Shown: positions 52,464 through 61,541, counted from the stretch's first letter. The stretch: 64,000 nt of DNA from Mycobacterium sp. Aquia_213 (GCF_026625985.1 NZ_CP113116.1:5146001-5210000), one strand, 5' to 3'. Translations and numbers: made by a program. The notes: generated by a model not told the origin, from the sequence alone.

Positions 52464-53354
52464 TTATTCCGATGTAATTCTTAGCTGCTCAGAGCGCTTT
52501 TTGGCAGCCTGAACGGCCGCGTCGACGGCTGTCCGCAAGCCTCCTCGTTCGAGTTCGCGCAGCGCAGCGGCGGTTGTACCACCAGGCGAGGTCACCATGG
52601 CCCGCAGCTGCGCCGCGGTGGCGTCCGCCTGCTTTCCCAGCGCCTCACTGTCGGCCGGTCCCTGCTCTTTATCCAGCCGTTCCAGCAGCAGCGCCGCCGA
52701 TCCGGCCATCGTCTGGGCCGTCAGGTCCGTCGCCACGCCCCGGCTCAGACCCGCCGCGACGCCGGCGTCCACCAGTGCCTCGACCATCAGAAAGAAATAG
52801 GCGGGCCCCGAGCCCGACAGCGCGGTCACCGCGTCCATCTGGGACTCGGGCACGGTCAGCACGCCGCCGACGGCGTCGAACAGCGCCGTCACCTCCTGGA
52901 GCTGCGGCGCGGTGACGAAACGGCCCTTGGCCAGCGCGGTCACTCCCGCGCCCACCACTGCCGCCGCGTTCGGCATCGCCCGGACCACCGGTGTCCCGGC
53001 CGGCAGCTTGGATTCGAAGAAGGCGAGCGTGATCCCAGCCGCGACGGTGACGAAAACCTGCTCGGCGCTGTCCCCCGCGGCCGCGGAAGCGGCCTTGGTC
53101 AACTCCCCCATCACCGACTCGACGTCGGCGGGCTTCACCGCGACGACGATAAACGTCGCGTTATCCACGGCATCGGCCAGCGACGACGTCACCTGCACCG
53201 AGTAGGTGTCGGCCAGGTACTTGGCGCGTTCGGGCACCCGTTCGGCCACCACCAGGTCCTTGACCTTGCGCCCCGCCCGAAGCAGACCCGACAGCAAGGC
53301 CTCGCCGATGCTGCCGCCGCCGATGATCGCGATTCTCGCCACGGGAGAAAGCAT
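52464..53354 (-). CDS. proC: Pyrroline-5-carboxylate reductase ProC
   Basis: A 296-residue NAD(P)H-dependent enzyme, last step of proline synthesis, from ATG 53354. ARIAIIGGGSIGEALLSGLL is the Rossmann loop, VVAVKPADVESVM the second cofactor motif, and the ProC signature appears as MDAVTALSGSGPAYFFLMVEAL and MVTSPGGTTAAALREL. Length is typical. GAGGAG lies 13 bases before the start, somewhat distant. Confidence 0.95.
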   Translation of the reverse strand: MLSPVARIAIIGGGSIGEALLSGLLRAGRKVKDLVVAERVPERAKYLADTYSVQVTSSLADAVDNATFIVVAVKPADVESVMGELTKAASAAAGDSAEQVFVTVAAGITLAFFESKLPAGTPVVRAMPNAAAVVGAGVTALAKGRFVTAPQLQEVTALFDAVGGVLTVPESQMDAVTALSGSGPAYFFLMVEALVDAGVAAGLSRGVATDLTAQTMAGSAALLLERLDKEQGPADSEALGKQADATAAQLRAMVTSPGGTTAAALRELERGGLRTAVDAAVQAAKKRSEQLRITSE

Positions 53355-53378
53355 CGCAGACGGCTCGGCTCCTCGCGG

Positions 53379-54203
53379 TTACCGGGGCGCGGGCACCAGC
53401 GCCAACTGGCGTGACTGGACGACCAGCCGGCCCAGGCTGTCGACGACGATGTGGTCCTCGTCGAACCAGTCATGCCCGATCTCCAAGCAGGTGCAGATCA
53501 CGCGCAGCCAGCCGTCGGCGGGCAGCGCCCGCAGGAAGGCGGTCAGCTGAATCGTCGGCGCCCAGCCGGTGCGCTCCACGGCGAACGTCACCGGCGCCGA
53601 CAGATCCCCGCACATCAGCGCGAAGAGGGCGTCAGGAGCGACGTCGCGCGGCCGGGCCCACATCTGCAGCATCGGGGGCCGGCCGTCGGTGCTGGGCCTC
53701 ATCGTGGACAGCAGGGGCCGCACATCGCAGCCCTCGCCCAGGTGCACCAGGCCGGCCAGCCGGTGGCCGGGCCCGATCGGTTCGATGTCGTCGGGCGGTT
53801 CGGGCGCCATCAGGTCCAGGACGGGGTTCGCCGACAACAGCGGCGCCGTGTCGCCGCCGGGCGGAAAGTGCTCCGGCTCGCCGAGGTTGACCACCGCGTG
53901 GACGGCGGTGCGATCGCCCTGGACGAGTTCGACGTCGACGACGCTGATCCGACGGCCGCGCTTGCGGATCGAGGTCACCAGCCGCATCGGCCCCGGGTCG
54001 GGTGCCCACAGGAAACTCGCCGACACGGCCACCGGCTCGTGCCCGTCCTCCGCGCAGGCGTGACGCGCGGCGTTGGCGCACAACGCCAGCATCGCGCCGC
54101 CGTGCACCTTGGGCCCGATGGTCCAGTGCTTGTTGAGCTCTCCCTCGAATACACCCGGATCGACCTCCCGCAGGGTCATTGCGGTGGTGAATAGCGCAGT
54201 CAT
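53379..54203 (-). CDS. Acyl-CoA thioesterase, double hot-dog type (Rv0499-like)
   Basis: A 274-residue protein from ATG 54203. The N-terminal hot-dog has VFEGELNKHWTIGPKVHGGA and LALCANAARHACAEDG; the C-terminal one ends RLVVQSRQLALVPA, a motif of TesB/acyl-CoA thioesterase-2-like proteins. It is likely a fatty acyl-CoA thioesterase in the cytoplasm. It lies 24 bases from proC and 25 bases from the TIM-barrel gene, so this set can be cotranscribed. Confidence 0.85.
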   Translation of the reverse strand: MTALFTTAMTLREVDPGVFEGELNKHWTIGPKVHGGAMLALCANAARHACAEDGHEPVAVSASFLWAPDPGPMRLVTSIRKRGRRISVVDVELVQGDRTAVHAVVNLGEPEHFPPGGDTAPLLSANPVLDLMAPEPPDDIEPIGPGHRLAGLVHLGEGCDVRPLLSTMRPSTDGRPPMLQMWARPRDVAPDALFALMCGDLSAPVTFAVERTGWAPTIQLTAFLRALPADGWLRVICTCLEIGHDWFDEDHIVVDSLGRLVVQSRQLALVPAPR

Positions 54204-54228
54204 GGTCTCCTGAGGGGTCTTGGGAGGC

Positions 54229-55071
54229 TCACCGCATCAGGTGCGTGCGGGCGAATTGCAGCGATTCGGCGAGCATGGCTTCGCGCTCGCTGGCCGAGCG
54301 CGCGCTGGAGGTGGACACCTCGAGGATGGCGTGGCCGGCGAAATGGCCGGCGGCCAGCATCTGGCACACCTCGGCGGTCGGTTGCGTGCCGCGCCCGGGC
54401 ACCAGGTGCTCGTCGGCGGGCAGGCCGCTGCCGTCGCACAGGTGCAGATGCACCAGCCCCGCGCCCATCCGCTCGGTCATCTCCAGGGCGTCGGTGCCTG
54501 CTGTCGAGGTGTGCGACAGGTCCAGCGTGTAATGCGCGTGGTTGCCGTCCAGCGGGTCGTAGGACGGCGCGAACGCCGAAATCGCCGGCCCCGGGCCGCC
54601 GCCGCGCCTGCGCATCCGTTCCCGCGACTGGTCGGACCCGAAGAATCGGTCCGCCCGGAACGGGAACATGTTCTCCACCGCGACCATCACGTCGCTCGAC
54701 GCTTCGAGGGCGATCACCTGCTCGGCGAATCCCTCGGCGTAGCGCCGCTGCCAGCGGAACGGCGGGTGCACGACGACGGTCTGCGCGCCGAGTTCCTCGG
54801 CGGCCCGCACGCTGCGTTCCAGCTTGGGAATCGGGTTGGACCCCCACACCCGCTGCGAGATCAGCAGGCAGGGAGCGTGTACCGACAGCACCGGCACCTG
54901 ATAGCGCCGCGACAGCTTCTTGACGGCGGCGATGTCCTGGCTGACCGACTCGCTCCACACCATCAGCTCGACCCCGTCGTAGCCGAGCCGGGCCGCGTAC
55001 TCGAACGCGGCCTCGGCCCTCAACGGATAGACCGAGGCCGTGGACAGGCCGACCTTGATTGCGGGGCGCAC
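54229..55071 (-). CDS. Sugar phosphate isomerase/epimerase TIM-barrel protein (Rv0498-like)
   Basis: A 280-residue AP-endonuclease-2-like TIM barrel from GTG 55071, the same length as I recall for Rv0498. Metal-binding residues are in VLSVHAPCLLIS, TVVVHPPFRWQ, VMVAVENMFPF, YTLDLSHTSTAG, and VHLHLCDGSGLPADEHLVPG. It probably isomerises a sugar or inositol-like substrate. It is 15 bases from the upstream gene and part of the same strand run. Confidence 0.86.
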   Translation of the reverse strand: MRPAIKVGLSTASVYPLRAEAAFEYAARLGYDGVELMVWSESVSQDIAAVKKLSRRYQVPVLSVHAPCLLISQRVWGSNPIPKLERSVRAAEELGAQTVVVHPPFRWQRRYAEGFAEQVIALEASSDVMVAVENMFPFRADRFFGSDQSRERMRRRGGGPGPAISAFAPSYDPLDGNHAHYTLDLSHTSTAGTDALEMTERMGAGLVHLHLCDGSGLPADEHLVPGRGTQPTAEVCQMLAAGHFAGHAILEVSTSSARSASEREAMLAESLQFARTHLMR

Positions 55072-55086
55072 TGTTGCGGGTGACGC

Positions 55087-56145
55087 CTAGCCGGACTGCA
55101 TGGATAGCGCCAGCGGTCCCAAGGTGATCAGCGCCCCGACTGCCACCGCGATCAGCGTGCTCGCGATGTCCTCGGTTTTGCGCACCACCCGCACCCCGGC
55201 CACCAGGCCGAGGATGACCAGCACCGACAACACCAGCGCCACCAGGCTGTTCCATCGCCACAGTTGGTCGAACGCGATGAACAGCCCGGCGCCGAATGCG
55301 ACAGCCAGAATCGACTGAAACACGATCAAGGTGCCGCGCCAGAGCGCCTCGAGTTTGCCGGGCGCCCGGTGGGCGTCCTTGGGCTGCTCGGTGTGCGGCG
55401 CTTCGACAGCGACGTGGTCCTCGGCGGGCGCCGTTGCGGCGGTCAGCGAGCCCGCGTCGGCGTTCCCTCGCTCGTCGCTGCGCCGTCGAGCCACCTCGTC
55501 GGCCAGGGTCTGGCCGCCGAACAGGGTGGAATCCGATGCCTGCAGGTAGGAGCGTACGTAGGCGGAATCCTCGGTCGCGGGTTCGGCTTCGCGCACGTCG
55601 GAGTCCATGACGTCGACCGGGATGTCGGCGTATTGCTCCACCGGATCCGGGCTCATGTCCTCCGCGCCGGACGGGGCCGCGGGCTTGCCGGCTTGCGCCG
55701 CCGGCTGCTCGGTTTCTGGTGCATCGGGGCGACGCGTGGGCCGCGGGTAGGCGCTGCGCTCAGGCCCTACCCGGGGCGGCTGCGGCGGCGATTTGGGCCA
55801 CCGCGGCTCGGGTCGGGCGGCGGGCTGGGGCCGGTCCTCGGTGACTGGTTCGGCGACGACGTGTTCCGCGACGGGTTCGGGCGCCGCTTCGACCTCGGGT
55901 TCGGCGACTTCGACCGCCCCGTTGGCCTCGTGTTTCGACTCGTCGTGTTCGTGGTGCTCGTCGTCGCGAATGACGGGAATCTCGCCGGTCAGCTCGGCGA
56001 CGGTGACCGTGTCGCTATCGCCGCGGCGGCGGCGCCGCCGTCGGGTGCCCACCGGGGCGCCGATGGTTCCATTCCTGGCCAGCAGTTCGGCTACCGAGAT
56101 CGGCCGAGTGCCAGGGCTCTCGGTCTCGGAGTGTGGTCCGGTCAT
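55087..56145 (-). CDS. Acidic membrane protein with VAEL motifs (Rv0497-like)
   Basis: A 352-residue protein from ATG 56145 behind GAGAGG, overlapping the ppx1 stop by four bases. The N-terminal 240 residues are disordered, Glu/Pro-rich and carry SVAELLARNGTIGAPVG and VTVAELTGEIPVI, two copies of a VAEL motif, separated by RRRRRRRG. Three membrane segments follow near the C-terminus (LIVFQSILAVAFGAGLFIA; SLVALVLSVLVILGLVAGV; LIAVAVGALITLGPLAL). It looks like a scaffold or envelope-division factor; function is unknown. Confidence 0.82.
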   Translation of the reverse strand: MTGPHSETESPGTRPISVAELLARNGTIGAPVGTRRRRRRRGDSDTVTVAELTGEIPVIRDDEHHEHDESKHEANGAVEVAEPEVEAAPEPVAEHVVAEPVTEDRPQPAARPEPRWPKSPPQPPRVGPERSAYPRPTRRPDAPETEQPAAQAGKPAAPSGAEDMSPDPVEQYADIPVDVMDSDVREAEPATEDSAYVRSYLQASDSTLFGGQTLADEVARRRSDERGNADAGSLTAATAPAEDHVAVEAPHTEQPKDAHRAPGKLEALWRGTLIVFQSILAVAFGAGLFIAFDQLWRWNSLVALVLSVLVILGLVAGVRVVRKTEDIASTLIAVAVGALITLGPLALSMQSG

Positions 56146-57158
56146 GGTTTGTCGCCTCTCGATCGGTGGGCGTTCCGATCTGCTCCCTGAACTCCAGCAT
56201 TGCGCACCGGAGTCTCGACGAGGGCGGTTCCGTCGGCTTCGCTGTCGAGCTTGCGCAAGATGAGACCTTCCCGTAACGCCCACGGGCAGATATCCACTGT
56301 TTCTATCGACAGCGCTCGCATACTCGCCTCCGCCACCAGAGCGCCCGCCACGATCTGCGGCGCCCGCTCGGCGCTGACTCCTTCCAATTCCGCCCTGTCA
56401 GCGGTGGTCATCCTAGAGATGAAAGATATGAGTTGCCTGAGGCCGTTGGCCGTCAGAGTTCGCTTCACCCGTGGTCCGGCGGCCGACGGCGCCGCGCCGG
56501 TCAGCCGGGCCAGCGACCGGAACGTCTTCGACGTTGCCACCGCGAGATCCGGGTCGCCGGCTTCCAGGACGGCCTCGGCCGAGTCGGCCAGCTCGGCGTC
56601 GAGCCAATCGCGCAGCATCCCGACCCGGCGCCGGCCGGGCGGATCGTCGGGCAGCCACTCGCGGGTCAACCGCCCGGCACCCAGCGGCATCGACAACGCG
56701 ACCTCGGGTTCCTCGTCGACGCCGCTGGACAGCTCCAGCGAGCCGCCGCCGATGTCGAGGTTGATGATTCGCCCGGCGCTCCACCCGTACCAGCGGCGCA
56801 CCGCCAGGAAGGTCAGCCGCGACTCGTCCACCCCGGTCAGCACTTGCAGCTCGACGCCGGTCTCTTTGCGCACCCGGCTCAGCACGTCGTCGGAATTCTC
56901 GGCGTCGCGGACCGCGGAGGTGGCAAAGGCCATCAGCTCCGCACAGCCGGAGCTGACGGCGATCTTGGCGAACTCGTCGATCGTGGAGATGAGCTTTTCG
57001 GCACCGCGCTTGGTGATCTTGCCCGAGCTGTCGGTGGCCTCGGCCAAGCGCAAGGTGGCCTTCGTCGAACTCATCGGGGTGGGGTGCCCGCCGCGATGGG
57101 CATCGACCACCAGCAGATGGACCGTATTGCTACCCACGTCGAGCACGCCTAATCGCAC
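56142..57158 (-). CDS. ppx1: Exopolyphosphatase Ppx1 (Rv0496-like)
   Basis: A 338-residue Ppx/GppA phosphatase from GTG 57158. Actin-like ATPase fold motifs are MRLGVLDVGSNTVHLLVVDA (phosphate 1), FATSAVRDAENSD and INLDIGGGSLELSSG. It cleaves terminal phosphate from polyphosphate or pppGpp-related molecules and thereby links to the stringent response. It is coupled to the VAEL-motif protein gene by a 4-base overlap. Confidence 0.92.
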   Translation of the reverse strand: MRLGVLDVGSNTVHLLVVDAHRGGHPTPMSSTKATLRLAEATDSSGKITKRGAEKLISTIDEFAKIAVSSGCAELMAFATSAVRDAENSDDVLSRVRKETGVELQVLTGVDESRLTFLAVRRWYGWSAGRIINLDIGGGSLELSSGVDEEPEVALSMPLGAGRLTREWLPDDPPGRRRVGMLRDWLDAELADSAEAVLEAGDPDLAVATSKTFRSLARLTGAAPSAAGPRVKRTLTANGLRQLISFISRMTTADRAELEGVSAERAPQIVAGALVAEASMRALSIETVDICPWALREGLILRKLDSEADGTALVETPVRNAGVQGADRNAHRSRGDKP

Positions 57159-57286
57159 GAAAACAAACTAGCGGGACGACGATGCGGTGTGGGTCGCGCC
57201 CCGCTGAGGAGGGTGGCAATTCACAATGCCGCGGGCTCGGGTGTCAGCGCAGCGAACAGCGGGAATTTTGGTCTAACGTTGCATCC

Positions 57287-58072
57287 GTGGAGAATTCGCA
57301 CCCCGAGCCTGGGCAAGAAGTTGAATTGGATTTTGCCCGTGAATGGGTGGAGTTCTTCGATCCGGACAATCCGGAGCACCTGATCGCGGCCGACCTCACC
57401 TGGCTGCTGTCACGCTGGACGTGTGTATTCGGCACACCGGCCTGCCGCGGCACGGTCGAGGGCCGACCGGATGACGGGTGTTGCTCGCACGGCGCATTCC
57501 TGTCCGACGACGACGACCGTGCCAGCTTGGACGACGCGGTCAAACAACTCACCGAAGCCGACTGGCAATTCCGCGAAAAGGGTTTGGGCCGAAAGGGTTA
57601 TCTCGAACTCGACGAGCACGAAGGCCAACCCCAGCACCGCACCCGCAAGTACAAGGGCGCGTGCATTTTCTTGAACCGCCCCGGCTTTCCCGGCGGGATT
57701 GGCTGCGCGCTGCACAGCAAAGCGCTCAAGCTGGGCGTGCCACCGCTGACCATGAAGCCCGAGGTCTGTTGGCAGTTGCCGATCCGGCGCAGCCAGGAGT
57801 GGGTGACCCGGCCCGACGGCACCGAAATCCTGAAGACCTGGATCACCGAATACGATCGCCGCGGCTGGGGTTCCGGTGGCGCCGACTTGCACTGGTACTG
57901 CACCGGCGATCCGGCCGCACATGTCGGCGCCAAGCCGGTGTGGGAGAGTCTGGCCGACGAACTCGCCGAACTACTCGGCTCGAAGGCCTACGCCGAATTG
58001 GCGGCAATGTGTAAGCGCCGCAGCCAATTAGGGCTCATCGCCGTACACCCGGCGACTCGGATCGCGGAGTAG
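57287..58072 (+). CDS. Conserved Cys-rich protein (Rv0495c-like)
   Basis: A 261-residue soluble protein from GTG 57287; an earlier in-frame start at 57182 would add 35 residues. The first conserved block DFAREWVEFFDPDNPEHLIAAD is followed by clustered cysteines in TCVFGTPACRGT and DDGCCSHGAFLSDDDD, then CIFLNRPGF and GCALHSKALK and VCWQLPIRRS. The Cys/His pattern suggests a metal site or Fe-S cluster, but this is inference. It is divergent from ppx1. Confidence 0.82.
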   Translation: MENSHPEPGQEVELDFAREWVEFFDPDNPEHLIAADLTWLLSRWTCVFGTPACRGTVEGRPDDGCCSHGAFLSDDDDRASLDDAVKQLTEADWQFREKGLGRKGYLELDEHEGQPQHRTRKYKGACIFLNRPGFPGGIGCALHSKALKLGVPPLTMKPEVCWQLPIRRSQEWVTRPDGTEILKTWITEYDRRGWGSGGADLHWYCTGDPAAHVGAKPVWESLADELAELLGSKAYAELAAMCKRRSQLGLIAVHPATRIAE

Positions 58073-58103
58073 CCGCACGCGCCACCCGGCCGGAGGTAGG
58101 CCA

Positions 58104-59039
58104 ATGAACGAAGAAACGCGCTTGGCGGCGGCCCCACGCTGGAAGGGTGCGGCCGGGCGACTGGAAGTCTGGTACGCCACCCTGTCGGATCCGGTGACGC
58201 GAGCCGGGCTGTGGATTCACGGCGAGACGGTCGCCCCGACTCAAGGCGGCGGCCCTTATGCGCATGGATGGGTGACCTGGTTTCCACCCGATGGCCCGCC
58301 GCACACCGAACGGTTCGGCCCCGAGGCGGCTCAACCCGCGACCGGTGCGGCCTGGTTCGACGCCGGGGGGATGCGACTGGGACCCGAGGAGCTGACCGGA
58401 CGGGCCGGATCGCTCGGATGGGAACTGTCCTGGACGGACACCAGTAGGCCGCTGTGGACGTTTCCCCGCGTGGCCTGGGAGCGCGAGCTGCTGCCCGGCG
58501 CCCAAGTGGTGCTCGCACCCGCCGCCGACTTCGCTGGAACGCTGACCATCGGCGACACCACCACGCGCGTCGACGGCTGGCGCGGCGCCGTGGCCCACAT
58601 CTACGGGCACGGCAACGCCAAGCGCTGGGGGTGGATCCACGCCGACCTCGGCGACGGCGATGTCCTGGAGGCCGTCACCGCCGTCTCACACAAGCCCGGG
58701 CTGCGCCGGCTTGCGCCGATGGCCTTCATTCGCTTCCGCATCGGCGGAAAGGATTGGCCCGCAAGCCCTTTGCCCTCGCTTCGGATGCGGACCACACTCG
58801 GCCTGGAGCACTGGCAACTGAAAGGGCGCATCGGTAACCGCGACGTGTCCGTCCGGGTCGACCAGCCGGAGGAAAGGTGTGTGAGTCTGCGATACACCGA
58901 TCCCGACGGGGCCACCGCGGTGTGCACCAACACCGAGCAGGCCGACATTCACATCGAGATCAGTCACCGCGAGGGCCGCACCCGGGTCGTCGACCACAGC
59001 TGGTCGGTGCTGGGGCATGCTGAGGTCGGCTTGCGCTGA
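58104..59039 (+). CDS. Conserved lipocalin/tocopherol-cyclase-like protein (Rv0493c-like)
   Basis: A 311-residue beta-rich protein from ATG 58104, behind GGAGG. The strands RLEVWYATLSDPVTRAGLWI and WRGAVAHIYGHGNAKRWGWIH contain the Trp/Gly-rich pattern of tocopherol-cyclase-like proteins. No signal peptide is visible. It follows the Cys-rich gene by 31 bases on the same strand. H37Rv has the regulator Rv0494 between these two genes, missing here. Function is unknown. Confidence 0.7.
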   Translation: MNEETRLAAAPRWKGAAGRLEVWYATLSDPVTRAGLWIHGETVAPTQGGGPYAHGWVTWFPPDGPPHTERFGPEAAQPATGAAWFDAGGMRLGPEELTGRAGSLGWELSWTDTSRPLWTFPRVAWERELLPGAQVVLAPAADFAGTLTIGDTTTRVDGWRGAVAHIYGHGNAKRWGWIHADLGDGDVLEAVTAVSHKPGLRRLAPMAFIRFRIGGKDWPASPLPSLRMRTTLGLEHWQLKGRIGNRDVSVRVDQPEERCVSLRYTDPDGATAVCTNTEQADIHIEISHREGRTRVVDHSWSVLGHAEVGLR

Positions 59040-59060
59040 ACGCGTGTGCGCCCCGCGCGT

Positions 59061-59112
59061 CGAGTGTGCATCCTGGGCGCAATAACGCCGAAATCCTCGC
59101 CCTGAGAGCACA
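59061..59112. repeat. Dispersed repeat, copy A
   Basis: This copy starts CGAGTGTGCA and shares the core AATAACGCCGAAATCC with copy B at 61485; its right arm (GAGAGCACAA) is degraded. It lies 21 bases past the plus-strand gene and before the minus-strand PPE gene. Confidence 0.6.
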
Positions 59113-59138
59113 ATTGGCGCCGCGGAAGCACACCTCGC

Positions 59139-60506
59139 TCAATACACCACGACTTCGACGGTGGACAACGGCGCAAGACCACTACCGGTGATATTCATTG
59201 GCTCGCCGATGGGCACTTGGGGCGCCACGACACCTTCCACCCCCGATGTTCCGAGGGTTCCTATCGTTCCCGTTGATGACACCGAAGACGCGGACGCCGC
59301 CGATGATGCCGAGGACGCCGAGCTGGTACTCGCGGCAGCCGACGCGGACGTCACCGCGGTAGGCGCGGCGGCGGGGCTGACAGCGGCAGGGGCGACGACG
59401 GGCGGAGTGACCGGGACGATGGGGGAGGTGATGGTGACCAGCCCCGCGGTCGTTCCCGGCGCCTGTGCGATGAGCTGGCCGGTGAAGTTGCTGATGTTGG
59501 CCTCTGTGGAACCGACCATGGCGGTGACGGTCGTCTGTTGCGTGAGGCTTCCGACGACAGAGAAACCGTTGGTCGTGACTGAGCCGCTGACAACTTGCAC
59601 CGTGAGCCCAGTCTCGCCCGCGGCAGGAGTGAGGGTGATCGGACCGGTAGCCGCGGTAGCACTGAGTGTGGTTGGGAGGCCCGTCACCTGGTTCAGAACC
59701 GCAACCGTACTGCCGACATTGACGGTGAGCGAGCCCGGAGTCCCGACGACCGCGTCGCCGGTGACGGTGACCGAGCCGCTGTTGACGACAATCCCAGAGG
59801 TAGGGGTGAGGGTGATGGTGCTGCCGGGCGCAACGTTGACGGTTCCTCCGTCCGGGAGGACGGTGGCAGCCTGCGCCGAGCCGTTGCTCGAAGCCAACTG
59901 GATCACCGATTGCGTGCGGGCACTCATCGTGTCGGCCGTGGACTGAGCCACCGCGCGGGCCTGGTCGGCCTGACCCACCGGGTTTGTCGTCGGCGACGGC
60001 TCGTCAAACGAGCTGAAGGTGCTCGCGACCTCCGAGTCGGCCGCGTAGCCATACATCGCGGTGGCGTCTTGCACCCACATCTCCACGTACTGGGCTTCGC
60101 AGGCCGCGATTGCCGGAGTGTTCTGCCCGAGAAAGTTCGTCGCAACCAAGACCATCAGCTGCGCCCGGTTGGCGGCGATCACCGGCGGAGGCACGGTCAT
60201 CCCGTACGCCGCCTCGTACGCGGCCGCCGCCGCATACGCCTGGGCGGCAGCTTTCCCTGCCCCCACGGCGCTCGCCTGCAGCCACGACACATGTCGGGTG
60301 GCCGCAGCTGCCATCCGCATCGACGACGGGCCGAACCACGTCAGGCCGCTTAGCTCCGAGACTTCCGATGAATAGCCCGCGGCGGCCAACTCCAGCTCGG
60401 CGGCCACGGCATCCCAGCCCGCTGCGGCCGACAGCAGCGGCCCCGACCCCGGCCCGGTGTACATCAACCCCGAGTTGACTTCCGGCGGTAGCAACGCAAA
60501 ATCCAT
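59139..60506 (-). CDS. PPE protein with Thr/Val/Gly-rich C-terminal domain
   Basis: A 455-residue PPE protein from ATG 60506 with AAAGGGG upstream. The PPE domain is standard (MDFALLPPEVNSGLMYTGPG; WxG in GLTWFGPSSMRM). From about residue 210 the sequence turns beta-rich and repetitive: DGGTVNVAPGSTITLTPTSG, TVTGDAVVGTPGSLTVNVGS, GPITLTPAAGETGLTVQVVS. A Ser/Ala-rich stretch and a short terminal strand follow. SVP, PPW and MPTR motifs are absent. The tail may be a surface-exposed beta-solenoid. No PE gene is adjacent. Confidence 0.88.
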   Translation of the reverse strand: MDFALLPPEVNSGLMYTGPGSGPLLSAAAGWDAVAAELELAAAGYSSEVSELSGLTWFGPSSMRMAAAATRHVSWLQASAVGAGKAAAQAYAAAAAYEAAYGMTVPPPVIAANRAQLMVLVATNFLGQNTPAIAACEAQYVEMWVQDATAMYGYAADSEVASTFSSFDEPSPTTNPVGQADQARAVAQSTADTMSARTQSVIQLASSNGSAQAATVLPDGGTVNVAPGSTITLTPTSGIVVNSGSVTVTGDAVVGTPGSLTVNVGSTVAVLNQVTGLPTTLSATAATGPITLTPAAGETGLTVQVVSGSVTTNGFSVVGSLTQQTTVTAMVGSTEANISNFTGQLIAQAPGTTAGLVTITSPIVPVTPPVVAPAAVSPAAAPTAVTSASAAASTSSASSASSAASASSVSSTGTIGTLGTSGVEGVVAPQVPIGEPMNITGSGLAPLSTVEVVVY

Positions 60507-60983
60507 GACTTGCCCCTTTGCTTTCAGCTAGTCAAGCGGGCGATATCGCCGGAGGGACACACACTAACGCGTGTTGAATAGGGTTTTCGTAAACACCTAA
60601 TGACGCCCTGCTTAACCTCCACCTAAAAGCGTGGTGGCGCGAAAGTTTCACTAATGTCCGATTTTTCGCGATTGGGTTCCATTCTTTCTCGAGCGAGTTC
60701 GCGCCCGCGATGCGCGCAAAGATTCGACCGCGGCGGTGCCGGCGGTACCAAGAATCATCATGTCGAGGTATTGCTGGACCGATAGCTCAGCTAATGGATC
60801 TTGCCTCCGGGGTGGCCATCGGCCGGCGCGGCGGCGCCGACAACGAACCGTCACGCCAAGAGAGTTAGTGGCATATGAACTTTCGAACAAGGCCACAGTC
60901 GGATAGTTTTGTGCGCCAGCGGTTTCCATACTTCGGCTATGGGCCGCGTCGCCGTCAAGGCGCACTCGTGTTAGGAACGGTAG
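60507..60983. other. 477-base intergenic stretch between PPE and NUDIX genes
   Basis: This divergent region carries the promoters of the PPE gene (leftward) and the NUDIX gene (rightward). Bases 60580-60700 are AT-rich for this genome. A 104-codon minus-strand frame at 60651-60965 is open but has no ribosome site and an Arg-rich composition, so I do not call it a gene. No clear -10/-35 pair is seen. Confidence 0.5.
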
Positions 60984-61487
60984 GTGCCGATCCCTGACTT
61001 CATCGTCGAACTACGTCGCTCGATTGGTCACGCGCCGTTGTGGTTGCCGGGCGTTACCGCCGTCACGATTCACGACAACAAGGTTCTGTTGGTCAAACGG
61101 TCGGACAACGGTGCTTGGACGGCAGTGACGGGAATTGTTGAACCGGGCGAGAATCCGGCGGACTGCGCTGTTCGTGAAGTGCTGGAAGAAGCCGGGGTTC
61201 ATGTGCAAGCCGTCAGACTCGCATGGGTCCACGTAGGCCAGCCGATCGTGCACACCAACGGCGATCACGCGCAGTATCTGGATCACGTCTTCCGGATGAA
61301 GTGGCTGTCCGGGGAGCCTTATGCGGCCGACGACGAGTGCACCGAGGCGAGGTGGTTCGACCTAGATCAGCTGCCGCCGATGACCGACAACATGCGTCGG
61401 CGCATCACGTTGAGCGCAGCAGACGAGGACCGAACCGTCTTCGATACCGACCACCCACCGCCGACGGGTGTGCAACCCGGGCATTGA
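60984..61487 (+). CDS. NUDIX hydrolase
   Basis: A 167-residue protein from GTG 60984. The complete Nudix box is GIVEPGENPADCAVREVLEEAG (residues near 50-71), with metal-binding glutamates in REVLEEAGV. PLWLPGVTAVTIHDNKVLLV is the first strand pair. It hydrolyses a nucleoside diphosphate derivative; the substrate is not readable. Its stop codon TGA (61485-61487) forms the first bases of repeat copy B. It is not part of the H37Rv region as I recall, so probably accessory. Confidence 0.9.
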   Translation: MPIPDFIVELRRSIGHAPLWLPGVTAVTIHDNKVLLVKRSDNGAWTAVTGIVEPGENPADCAVREVLEEAGVHVQAVRLAWVHVGQPIVHTNGDHAQYLDHVFRMKWLSGEPYAADDECTEARWFDLDQLPPMTDNMRRRITLSAADEDRTVFDTDHPPPTGVQPGH

Positions 61488-61541
61488 GTGTGCGCGCAGG
61501 ACCGAATAACGCCGGAATTTCCGACGTCAGTTCACACTCGA
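61485..61541. repeat. Dispersed repeat, copy B
   Basis: GAGTGTG (61486-61492) and CACACTC (61533-61539) are perfect 7-base inverted arms. The centre GAATAACGCCGGAATTTCC matches copy A at 59061. The repeat provides the stop codon of the NUDIX gene and lies 69 bases from the convergent regX3 stop. It may fold as a terminator. Confidence 0.65.

Noticed and set aside
60651..60965. 104-codon minus-strand frame in the PPE-NUDIX gap
   Set aside because: No ribosome site, Arg-rich ends, and no recognised family; too weak to call a gene.
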